From: Heliocybe sulcata
Taxonomy: Eukaryota > Basidiomycota > Agaricomycetes > Gloeophyllales > Gloeophyllaceae
Reading direction: 5' to 3'
Assembly: GCA_004369045.1 (NCBI GenBank)
Contig: ML213509.1
Span: forward strand, 874,858-938,857
Length of the DNA stretch: 64,000 bases
The notes under the pieces are model-generated. The model was not told the origin of the DNA. It worked only from the letters and a program-made list of their open reading frames with translations, and searched no databases. This document shows positions 24,798 through 35,498 of this stretch, piece after piece. Numbering within the stretch: the stretch's first letter is position 1; every line of letters starts with the position of its first letter. The position numbers were made by a program, and so were the translations under genes.

Positions 24798-26234
24798 ATG
24801 GCGCCGCTATCACTTATCTTTCTGCTTGTCTTGTCTGCCTTGATACCGCAAACGTATACCCATCCCATCGACTGGATTCGCAAATTCTCCAACTCTAGCG
24901 CTCGGGCTGAACGTAATTGGTTCTGGGGCTGGGGAGTAGACAGCACTGTCTCCATCGTAGACCGATCCCCTCCTCTCAGCTTCCCTTCACGACCTGCTGC
25001 TTTTGGAGTCGACCTGTCCGACCCTCTACTGGGCTACGTTATCCCTCTTTCATCCTTCACTGCACCTTGTCCGGATCAAGACAGCAATATTACGTTCTTG
25101 GAGGCATCCAGCAATCTTGGATGCCCCAAGTTGTGTGTTGTAGGGCCTCACCAGCCCGAAGTCAATGAACGCTGGATTGCTCTTGTTCAGAGAGGGGATT
25201 GCCAGTTTGTGGACAAAGCTAGAGAAGCTCAAAGGCTCGGAGCACGAGCTGTGGTGGTGGGTGGTGATGATCCCGACGACAGCGGGAACCCAGACGCGTT
25301 GGTCAACATGTACAGTCCAGGTAGGATCGCTGCGTTGCTCTAATGACCCGCCTAACTGTTTGATAGGAGACTCGTCGGACGTGATGATCGCTGCAACTTT
25401 CATCAAGTACTCTGACTATATGGAATTAATGGCGCTTATCTCTGTTTCAAATACATGGCATGCGGGTCTACGGACGCTCTCTCTCCTCATAACCACAGAG
25501 TATTCTGCCTGGGAATGGTATTCGTGAGTAACAAATTGCGCTATATGGTCTTTTCATGTCTCATAAACCCTTCAAGGCCTGTCTTGACCTTCATCATTAT
25601 CCTCCTCCTCCCGTCCGCATTAACTTTCATAACCCTACTTATTCACCGTATCCGTGCCGCTCGCGCAGCTCAGCGCGACCGTGCTCCCGAGGATATTGTC
25701 AAGAGCCTTCCCTGGCGGGTGTACACGGGAACGGGATGGGAGAAGCACGAGGGCCACATTCCAGGAGAGACATGCTCGGAGCCTCCTTCTATGGACATTG
25801 ACCTGGAAGAAGGTCCTGCGCCCCAATCCTCCGCTCCTGTTCCACCTGCCGCGGATCAACCATGGTTCGAGACGCAGACAGAGTGCGCCATCTGTCTGTC
25901 GGACTTCGTGAAGGGTGACAAAGTTCGGGTGCTTCCCTGCCACCATATCTTCCATATGGATGAAGTTGATGAGTGGTTAATTCATCGCAAGAAGCTGGTA
26001 CGTCCGAGTTTCTGAGTATTGATCGCGGACAAAAGATATTGACTTGCGTATCAGTGTCCTGTCTGCAAAGCAGATGTTACGCATCCTTCTGTACAGTCGA
26101 AAGTCGATCCCCCCGAAGCAGACCAGCTACAACCAGGTTCGCCAGCACTGACTGGTGAGCAGTCGCAGCGGGCGGACGAGCGGACACCTCTGCTGCAAGG
26201 TCGTAGGGACCAGAGTCAAGATTCGTCTCCATGA
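24798..26234 (+). CDS. PA-TM-RING membrane E3 ubiquitin ligase
   Basis: ATG 24798 begins a signal peptide ([20 protein letters not shown]). A protease-associated (PA) lumenal domain follows, with [20 protein letters not shown] and [13 protein letters not shown]. Then come one membrane helix ([20 protein letters not shown]), a cytosolic linker and a RING-H2 finger ([28 protein letters not shown]). The order PA-TM-RING is that of RNF13, GRAIL and yeast Tul1-like ligases of endosome and vacuole membranes. It recruits E2 enzymes to ubiquitinate membrane cargo. Introns lie near 25320-25368, 25526-25577 and 25998-26055. The stop is at 26232-26234. The tail is Gln/Asp-rich with a TPLL motif. Confidence 0.92.
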
Positions 26235-27097
26235 TATAATGTACTATACATAATACTCTTGTACTGATGCTCTGTGATATGTACTTCTGCTTGGCTATTT
26301 CACCAACACTCCCCTTTCGTTCATGAGATTGGCCTAGTCCGGCAAAGTCCGGCTGGTCGGTTGGCCCGGATGGCATCGATCGGTACCTTCGCTCTTGCAC
26401 CCACAACTCCGGCATGAAGGATTTCTGGCAACACAACTGTAACTGAGCTCGAGTCTGTTGACGACGGTGTACCTTCCAATCCATACAGAACCTCTGGAAG
26501 TAAACATAGTTTCCACTTCCCCGGGGCGCTCTTTCTTCCCTCGGACCTCCGAAATACAACAGCAGAACACAGCATCTGAACCGAGTAATCACCAGTGGTT
26601 ACCTCGCGGGTCTGCGAACCTGCGGTTGTTCAGGATTGCTTCCATAAGGACAAAGGCGTGAGTGTGGTGTTTGTTACTTCTGCCTGTGTAACCAGGACCA
26701 CTAATTGCCTTGGCAAGTCTGGATCAGGATATCAGACGGGGATCACTCGTCGTCTCCTCTCAGTACTTGTCCCAAATACCGGCGCGAGGTTAAAGACAAT
26801 GCATGTGGCGTACTTCATATACATAGTCCAAACAACAAACCACCCGTTGTGAAGATACCGTTGCAGCGACTGTCTTGACATCCGCGCTATAGGTATTAGG
26901 ACTGATTGACAGTATAGCATGACGTCGACATAATAATGGCCGGATTTGGTTAAAGATGGCCAACTCATCAGGGTAGGATGGCGACGCTTGCGGAATGTTA
27001 GGGGACTATATACGTGTGGGGATTTACGCCTCGTCTCCTTGGCCAGTGGCTCTCCGTCTGGTCACCCTGCGCTGAGGTTCGGTTATTGCGAGCACGG
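26235..27097. other. Intergenic, nothing recognised
   Basis: 863 bp between two rightward genes. No open frame here resembles a known family, and no repeat or tRNA was found. It should hold the trailer of the RING gene and the promoter of the CCCH gene. Confidence 0.35.
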
Positions 27098-30000
27098 ATG
27101 TCCTCCTTCCATGTGGCGCCAATGTCCAGGCAAGGCCCTGGTAAGTGCCACCTTGTCCACCTTCTCCGAAGCTTTGTTCATGGCGCTCCTTAGCGTATGC
27201 ACCGGGCACCGCGTCTCGCCCACCCTACGTACCTCCTTCGGTGGATGGGAACTGGGTGGCAGATGTCAGAGGCCCCAGTTTCCAACGGACCCAGAGGCTA
27301 TGCCGGTTCTACATGTCCGGCTTCTGCGCCAGCGGAGACGGTTGCAGGTTTCTGCATCCCAGACCTCCCATCAAACCCCCAGCCGCAAGCGAAGCTCCTT
27401 CCCGTCATCATGGCCCCTCTTTCAGGATTGAGCGGTCCAGTCATGGCAGTCCCACGGACTCCTGGACACGTGTGGCGTCCTTTGATAGAGGTCCTCGGGA
27501 AGAATACGAGTGGAATACAAGAGGTGATCAGTAACTCTTTGCCACACACTCCGCGGGAGCTGACTGGATTCACATTTTCTCCTAGACCTTTCTTATCCTA
27601 GCTATAACTCGGTCTGCTACCCACCTGCTGAACAGCGCGGATACGAATACTCAACACCTGCACCCTATATTCCGAGAACTCCTCCCAGAACAACACAACC
27701 TCCTTTACTTATCTCTAGCGTTAATTCTTCCCCTTTGGTATGGCCCCCGCCAAGGTACAAACTGTTAGGGCTTCCGCGTCCCACTCATGCCGCTTCGAAC
27801 CCACGCACTGCAGAACGCCCTTCAGATTCGCGCGCCCATGGACAACGCGCATGGGGATATTCTGCTCGTCGCCTCACCTTCGAATCACCGAACGCCACAT
27901 CGCTGGATGCCTCCGCAGCGGAGTTTATAATGCCGCCTTCGCCGATGCACAGCAGGAACTCGAGCATGGAGGTCAATGTCTCCTCCGAGGCTCTCGTATC
28001 ACCGCCTCGCGATACGCACCGTGTTGTGGGAAGTGGCAGACCTACCCCGTTCGAGTTTGATCCTCCGCAGACGTCATCTCCCCCTCCACGCCACGCCGCG
28101 CTGAGAGTCCTGGACCCTTCCGCGATCCCCGCACGTCAACCATCTACTCTACAATCGTCTAATCCACAACCGGGTGGGCTCCTTGAGGGCCTCTCATTAG
28201 ACACGGAGGGTCCGAGCCTGTCTTGTCTTGATTCAAGCGACCATTTCCCGGTGTCCCCAGCCCCAAGTCAGCTTATAGGCTTTCAAGTGGAGCGAGAAGT
28301 GCCATTGCAACTCCAACCGTCGCCCGACATACTACCGTCCTCGTTTGAAGCTCTTGGAAATCATTCTACGGCGTATGAGACGCGCTGGCCATATGCATCT
28401 GGCGCTGTGTTGTCTGACGCGGATATAGCCTCGCGGTCGTCCATGAAGAGTGTACCTCCTCATACGAATCGACGAGATGCACCATCAGCGGTTCCTCTCG
28501 CTCGGTCCTCCTCTGACTCTGCAGTCCAGCCCCGTTCACACGAGGATCTCGTGGGCAAGGATCCCGGCTTCGACGAATATCTGGTTAACGTTGACCGCTG
28601 CACATGTATGTGACAATTTATCTGCCATTTGCATATATGTTGACTGTCTCGAATGCTATGCTTGTGTCTCGACGTAGCTCAGTCCTATCCGCGGTCACGC
28701 AAGCATGAAAGGTCCTCAAAGGAAGTTCAGCAGCTTATCTTTCCTAGTCTGCTTAATCCACCTCCTGGGGCGGACGTGCAGGTCTCACATGGTCGGCCTT
28801 CAAATCCAGAACACAGTACCTCCCAGTTGCTTGCGACTAGTCACATACAGGATTTACATGCTGTTCCTCCTTTCAACTTCGCTGCGGTCTATCAGGCTGC
28901 CTTTGTTACTCACCCACAGCGCACCGACGCCTGGCCTTCGCTTCATTCTAGTCTAAGATCTTCTTTCGACCAAACAGACCTCGGGCCCACGCTGGGCCTG
29001 GGTTCCACTGCTCTAAACTATGCCAACAGTCCTGCTTTATTTCCTGCGACAGCGGATTCTTCGGGTAATCTCATTGCGAGGCCTGCTGTGATACAGCCTG
29101 TATGTCCTACCCCAGACACATCATTGCTCCCAGTGGCCTGTACCCCAAACCTAGACCTCAGCTTCGACTCCTGTCCCTCACTGGAGCCTGGAAGTCCCGT
29201 GCTATCTCCTATCAAACATCCTTTGGCAAAACATCCTGAAAACTTATACGGCTTGGACCCGCCTTTCGCTTCTCCTGTGGCATCGGCATTTGACCTGAAC
29301 GAACCATTCCAGCCTCAGATAAATTCTTCGCCACGGCCTGTCGGAAGCGGTGCGACCAAGTTCCCCGCGTCTATGGAGCCATATGGGGCTTTTCGCCGTC
29401 CTGCCGACTCACCGCCGGTGACTCCGCCGTGGAGCTACACAAGACTACCTGGTGATACTGACGACCGTGCGCGACAGCAGTCCGCCGGCAAGTTTGCATA
29501 TGGAAATCGCCAGGAGGAGGGCGGCCTTGTCCGGGCAACACGCTCGCGTAGGAACGACAGTGCACCAATGGATGACGGCCGCGAGAGCAGAAACGACCTA
29601 TGCCAAACCAGAAAGGATGTGCGTGGCCCAGACAAACCTAAGAAAAGTAAAAGAACCCGCGACCGTCAAAGACGCCCTCCCAGTCGCACCGAACAGCGGG
29701 AGAATCGGCGCATCAAACGCCGCCACGAGAAAGCTCAAGCATCGACCTTGAATCAGGAAGGATCCAAATCGACTCCGCCGACTTCACCAAACCGCCCAAC
29801 GAGTGAGAATCGCCGGGTCGGGCACCCCCTCGAGAAAGCTCACTTATCAACCTCCGACCACGGAAGACCCAAATCGACTCCACCGAAGTTTGGGACCGTC
29901 GAACAGGTAAAGTCTACCCCGGTATGTCGTCGTGCTGACCTCTCACGGGAAGAGTAACGCTGACGGCTAGGCAGTTCTTTTCAGAGTCGCCGTGAAATTG

Positions 30001-30134
30001 AAGATGCCTGTTCTGGCTTTACAGAAGACAACTATGAGATACTCACTTCGTACTATATGCCATGTATCTATGCCTATGCCCACTATGATATTATACGTGA
30101 TGTTATTAGCCTCCAATGCTCCGACCCGGCTTGA
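27098..30134 (+). CDS. Single CCCH zinc-finger protein with long disordered region
   Basis: Proposed exons: 27098-27140, 27194-27523, 27586-28605, 28678-29921, 29985-30134. Exon 1 gives MSSFHVAPMSRQGP. Exon 2 holds one CCCH finger (CRFYMSGFCASGDGCRFLH, spacing C-x7-C-x5-C-x3-H), an RNA-binding type. The following 800-odd residues are Pro/Ser-rich and likely disordered. A basic segment (KKSKRTRDRQRRPPSRTEQR) lies before the end. If the last intron (29922-29984, ending in TTTTCAG) is used, the protein ends with an acidic, Tyr-rich helix-like tail (EDNYEILTSYYMP). Without it, it stops at 29957. The role is probably mRNA binding; there is no closer assignment. Confidence 0.75.
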
Positions 30135-30550
30135 CTGAGCTGGCAAGTCAATACCCTTGTAAGCATTTGCACATCTGTCAATCAACAAGCTTGAGATGAA
30201 GCGGCAAGCGTTCTCGCTTGGCCGAGTGTTCCGAATGACGGGATCGGATGATATGGAGGGATATGCCTGGATGGCCGTCGACCAGGGCTTTCCGTGTTCG
30301 TTGTACGGTGAACATAAAGCCCGACTGGAATGGTGGACAGCAGCAAGTCCTTGGCGGCGATGAGGGATCTGAGAATTTCATCCGAGGTTCCGCGTGGCAG
30401 TGCCGGAGGGCGTCTATTGGCTCTAAGGATAGATGCTACCTCCATCTGAATCACAGATGGCAGAAGCAGCGCCCCCCGCTATATCTACTCAGCCCTCCCT
30501 TGATTCTCCCTTTCAGCCCTTTCCCTCATCCCTCCCTCGACGCGTCCACG
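30135..30550. other. Intergenic, nothing recognised
   Basis: 416 bp. It includes CGCTATATCTACTC at about 30478, which may be a TATA-like element 70 bp before the next start codon. Confidence 0.35.
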
Positions 30551-32695
30551 ATGAGCGCTGCTGCAGGAAACGCGACGGCCGCCCTTCCTCCGCCCTTGAC
30601 GACGGAAGAGCTGGACGAGACTTTCGGAGTTCTGTTTATTGGTTTCGTGGTCTCGACGGTCTTGTATGGTTTGACCTTTTTCCGTGAGCGCAAACTCCAT
30701 CTCATAGCTCGGACGCTGCTGAAACACTCTCCGTACGCGTAGAGACATATATCTATTTCTCTCGGTATCCCAAAGATAATGTCTTGACGAAATGCACTGT
30801 AAGCTCTATGCTCAATGTTCCATGGCACGTGTCTCATCTGCTCGGCGAAGGTTGGCCTGCTCTCGTGAGTTGTGACCGCCCATGCATCCAGACTGACATT
30901 GGGCTGAAAATGGAGCCAAAGCCTCCTTGATACTGCGACATCTGCATTGAGTGAGTGACAGGGACACTAGGTTGCGCAGCCCCGGGATCAGTACTGATCT
31001 CCTTCCGTTGCAGTGTCGCAAGCCCTGTACTACTATCTCATCACAATGTTTGCGTCGCCTTTCGGCTTGCTGGATGCCACTTCGTAAGCATATCCCGTCC
31101 TACCTAAATCTGGCGGACCTCATCCACCCTGTCTAGAACGTTCTGCGTAAGCCGTGATATCTGATACCCCCATCTGATCATACCCTGAACTGCCTCTTAG
31201 GCTGAGAATGGCCTTGCTATTCTTGTCGGTTTCATCGTCCAAATGTGGGTTTCCATCTTCCTTCCAGAGATATCGGCTCATCGTATTGTTTGCAGTTTCT
31301 TTGCAGCTCGGGTATGGACAGGTAATGTTCTGGGTTATATGAGAGTATGAGGGTTTCCCTCAGCATCTTCCTTCCCTTCTCAGTGACCAACAAGAACTGG
31401 GCTCTGGCAGGAGCCATCGTGCGTGTAGTCGCTCGCATATGCAGACTCGTGCTAATTTCTTTCATCTAGGCATTCTTCGCGCTGGCAGCGTTCGGTAAGC
31501 ATACGGACGTCCATAGTCTTGAGATTCATGTGGCTTACATCGCTCCGCTGTGTTAGTCTTTGGGATCAGTACGTGGGATCTCCTGATTTGATACTAAACA
31601 TTGCTGACATATGCTGCTCAGCCATGACTGTTCAAATGTAGGCATGCAGTGCTGCTGTTGCGACTCCTCATTGCGGACTCATATATTGTCTCATCAGCTT
31701 CAAGCAAAAGCGCTTGTCCGAGCTAGCCACGACCCACATGAAGGTCGTGGCATCATTGTCGCAAGCCCTCGCCACCCTCGCTGACGTCTTAATTACCGGT
31801 GCACTGATGTGGTACTTGTCGCCGAAGAGGAACGACTTGATGAAAGGCAAATCGTGAGCCCGCTTGATTACAGCAATGCGTGGTTCGGCGTACTTACCGA
31901 GTGCCACCCAGTCCGAAGGGATGGTTCGATAAGTTGGTGACTTATGCTATCAACCGAGGCACTACAGTCAGGTAAGCGCTCGTCTGGGCCCAGGCGGATC
32001 CGGAAAGCTGATAAGTCTCGGGAGTGTCATCCAATTTGCGTACTTGCTAGCGGTGAGCAGTTCTGCTGTTGGAATCAGGTTGTCTGTCAGGGATGCTCAT
32101 GCCCCTCCTCAGTTCGTGATTGTCCCCGCCAAGCAAATCTGGATGCCATTCCACCTCGTCGTGTCCAAAGGTGTGTGCCTCGTCCTTCCCTCTATCTGGC
32201 TACTCAGAACATGTTACAGTATACGTCAACACCCTCCTCGCCATGCTCAACTCCCGCGAAATTACCTCCGGCCGGGGAGCCTACGAGGAAGAGTCTGTCT
32301 CCAGCACGAGCTCCCAGCCGAAGCTCAGCTTCGGCATGGGTGGCAGCAGCAGCAGCGGCACCGGTCTCAGCAGAAGCGTGCGCTTCAACGTTGTGGACAC
32401 CATGGTCAGTGCTCTCTACCACCCGTGTATTGGTGCGCACAGAGCGTTAACGTCGGTTGTAGCAGTCGCAGGGCGAGCACAATATCGAGCTGGACAAGCT
32501 TGACAGGCAGGATGTCGTCATCAGTAACAAATTCGACGATGCTGCCAGCGATGTGCGTAGCTGCTTGCGATCTCCGTGTGCTTCTATTTCTGACCTCCCG
32601 CTAAGGATATACAGCCTGTCTATGACATCTCAGGCCGCGACAAGAACAAGAGTCCTCTCGACATCAAGGTCACCCAAGAGACCTTCACTGCTTGA
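30551..32695 (+). CDS. DUF6534 multi-pass membrane protein
   Basis: ATG 30551. A basidiomycete family of about seven membrane helices with no known function. Segments readable across many short exons include TFGVLFIGFVVSTVLYGLTF, TYIYFSRYPKDNVLTKCTV, ALYYYLITMFASPFGLLDAT, FKQKRLSELATTHMKVVASL with QALATLADVLITGALMWYL, and VIQFAYLLAF. The last conserved block is PFHLVVSKVYVNTLLAMLNS. The C-terminal tail is cytosolic, Ser/Gly-rich and charged, ending FTA at the stop 32693-32695. Ten or so tiny exons are typical of this family. Membrane and receptor-like topology are seen; function is not known. Confidence 0.85.
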
Positions 32696-33070
32696 GGGAG
32701 CGTGATGGTACCTTGTCGCTTGCGAAATTCTCTCTTTTCCGTAATCTATGAAAGCCTCTTGTTATGACTCCCAGTCGGTTTGTTGTCGTGTTGTTTTTAT
32801 AGCTCATCTGTTTCCATCTTGGCCTCGATGTATCTATTGAATAGTGTAGCTCCGTATTATATCGCTGGATCTTGGTTATGAAGTTATTCATGAATCTAAG
32901 AGGAGCCTGGCTGCACACGCGTCAAGCAGCAGAGGGGACTTTGGCGTCCGTTTCCAGTGCATCCGCTCCATTCATGGTATATATACAACAACCATCCGCA
33001 AGAGTATCGAGAAAGTCCCGCCAGAGCGTCGGTAGCAAAACAACACCTCGAGCCAACACTCTCCTTCTCT
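32696..33070. other. Convergent intergenic region
   Basis: 375 bp between the ends of the DUF6534 gene (+) and the aspartic protease gene (-). Nothing else recognised. Confidence 0.4.
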
Positions 33071-34939
33071 TCACCTCCTGCCATACGGGTCCGAGTATGC
33101 ACTCTGCCCCATCGGCTGCATATTCATCGCAGGGGGCGCAGGCTCGCTCAGCGGCTGATACACGGGCTTCTGGCCCAAGATCCCGCCCTTCCCAGCCGCT
33201 CCCTTCTTCCCCTTGAACCCCTTGGCTCCCCTGCGACAGCAGCACCGCCAGATGACCAAGCCCACGCACAGGGCCACGAACAGCAGACATCCAACCAAGA
33301 TGTAGGGCCAGCGACTCAGGATCTGCTCCTCCCTCTCCTTCTTCTTCTCCTCTTCCGTCTCTGGCGAGTGTTTCATCTGCGATGCGGGGAGGAGGGCGTG
33401 CGCGGCGTCGCCCGAGGTGTCCACGCCGTTCATGCGGACCTGGACGAAATCGTTGTGCGCGGTTGCGTTGTCAGTGAGGGAGAGGAGCTGGACGAAGGGG
33501 TCGCCGGTGTCCTTGGACGATTCAGAGACAAAGTCGCCGAAGTCGAGGAGGGTGTAGGCGTTGCGGACTGCGATGTGGTGAGGTGCGTAGTGAGACGTGA
33601 AGGGGGACGGACTTACGGAAGGCCATGCCGAGGATCATGTCGTATTCACCGAGGAGGGAGAATGCGCTCGTGATAGGTTGGAACTGGGAGAAAATCGTTA
33701 GTACCGTTCATGATCGCTGCAGAAGGGGACACGCACAGCACCGACGCATTTCGGGTTTCCGGTCGCGTCAGTATAGTTGAAATCACTAGTCGCCACATCG
33801 AGGGGGTGAACAGGGTACGTCACGCCGCCAAACTTGAACGCAAGGTTCACAAGCTGGTCGCACGGGACGGTCCACACCTGGCTGTTCGTGTCGTACACCG
33901 CGCCCTGCACACGGCCATAGATCGCATCTGAGAGCTCACGGGGCACCTGAGGCAGCGTGAACCCTGAATCCAGTACGGCAACCAATTGCCCGTCAGGTGC
34001 GCTGGGGACAATTGACTTGATCTCGATAGGCTCGCCATCAGGCCCGATGACGCCGTTCTTGTCCGTGTAGATCTGCCAGTGCTGGTCGGCGTCGGTGAGC
34101 TTGTGCACCTTCTCTACAGAGATCTTTGGCATGGAGGTGATGTTCTCATAGCCGGAGACGAGCTCGGAGATGGTGAACGTGCCCGGGATAGTGTCGGTCG
34201 GGTCACCGAGGCGGGAGAGGGTGAAGGAGATGAAGTTTTGGGAGGTCTTGTTTTGGGAGAAGATACGGTCCAGGACGTTGTCGCCCGTCGAGTCGTCGAC
34301 TTTTTGGTAGATGACTGAGCCAGAGTTGGGGCCCAGCCCAACGAGCCCGTTGTATCCCTGTGCGCCAATATCGGTAGAGAAGGAGGAGGTGTTGGTGACC
34401 ATGACTGAGAGAGGTTAGGGGAGTTGGGTAAACTGAAAGGGAGAACCCACGGAATGCCTGGTCTTCGACCGTGTAGTCATCGAATTGCAGCTGAGCAGTG
34501 TAGACATCACCTGCAAAATGTCATAGGATTCATCGCGAATACTCCAGAAACTTATCGCATACCTTGTGCCTGTCCGACCGCATACGACAGTGTTACTGAC
34601 TTTCCTAGGTCTTTGGCACCAGGGACATTCGTTGCGACCCACAGGTCCGAGCTATCTTCCAATTCAATCACCAGCACCCCCGCCGTGCTGACCATGTCGT
34701 GCGCACCTGCCCGTATCCAGCATAACAGGTATGCTCACGCCGCCGAGCGTAATGTTACTGATGTACTCCGCATTGTGCGTATTCCGTACAGGAATCCCGT
34801 TGCTACTAGTCGAGGCGTTCACGTCGGCACGCGCGTGGAGTCCATTCGGTCGAGTCCGAGCTTGCACTGGAAAGACAGCAGCATAGGCGTTGTCGGCGGC
34901 GAGGAGAAGGGTCGATAGGGGTATTAGTAGGGACCGCAT
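33071..34939 (-). CDS. Pepsin-like aspartic protease with C-terminal membrane anchor
   Basis: ATG 34939 starts a signal peptide (MRSLLIPLSTLLLAADNAYA). The first catalytic motif MLDTGSDLWV is split by an intron near 34640-34700. The second is AVLDSGFTLP, where Phe replaces the more usual Thr/Ser after DSG. Between them lie GYNGLVGLGPNSGS and many Asn-glycosylation sites. After the A1 domain comes a linker, a membrane helix (YILVGCLLFVALCVGLVIW), a CCC and Lys/Gly-rich cytosolic stretch, and the end DPYGRR. Basidiomycete A1 proteases with such anchors sit at the cell surface or vacuole. Introns also lie near 34405-34450, 34500-34565, 33680-33735 and 33570-33615. Confidence 0.92.
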
Positions 34940-35498
34940 TAGAAAGAACGAACAAAAGAGCGTAAGGGTATTGTACGTTGCAAAGGAGAACTTGTAAAGC
35001 GGGCTTCAGAGGACGGTGTGATATTTCGGCTGCCGAGGCTGTGCCCTACGGTACTGCTTTGGCGGGTTCTATTCATAGTGAATATTACGTGAACTCCGTC
35101 GGCTCGTATGCAGGAGACACTACTTACATCCGACGGTAAGTCTGTCAGAGTGTATGAGCGTCGCCAACGTCGGTCGCGACAACGAGGAGGATGCCCAGGA
35201 CGCCGAGCCTGCTGGGCGGAGGCGTCGGGCAGGACACAGCCACGTGGAAAGCGCGTACAGCCACCGACTACTTCTTTGCCGACGCGTCTGTGGCAACTCC
35301 GACGGGTACTTCTCATCCGACCGCCAATGTCTGCTCGATAGTTCCCTGGCCTCTTTTTTAATATTGGATTAGTACTCTAGCTTTCTGAATAATCTGCCCG
35401 CTTTCCTGTCGTCTTTGTATCACCTACGCATCCGTCTGTATCCACTAGTTGTTTTCCTGGACTCCTCAAGATACCTGTTCCCGTGTACCATCGGACAT
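34940..35498. promoter_or_regulatory. Divergent promoter region, aspartic protease and PLK-like gene
   Basis: 559 bp between two divergent start codons. No gene seen. Small open frames on the + strand here have no start context or family resemblance. Confidence 0.4.
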
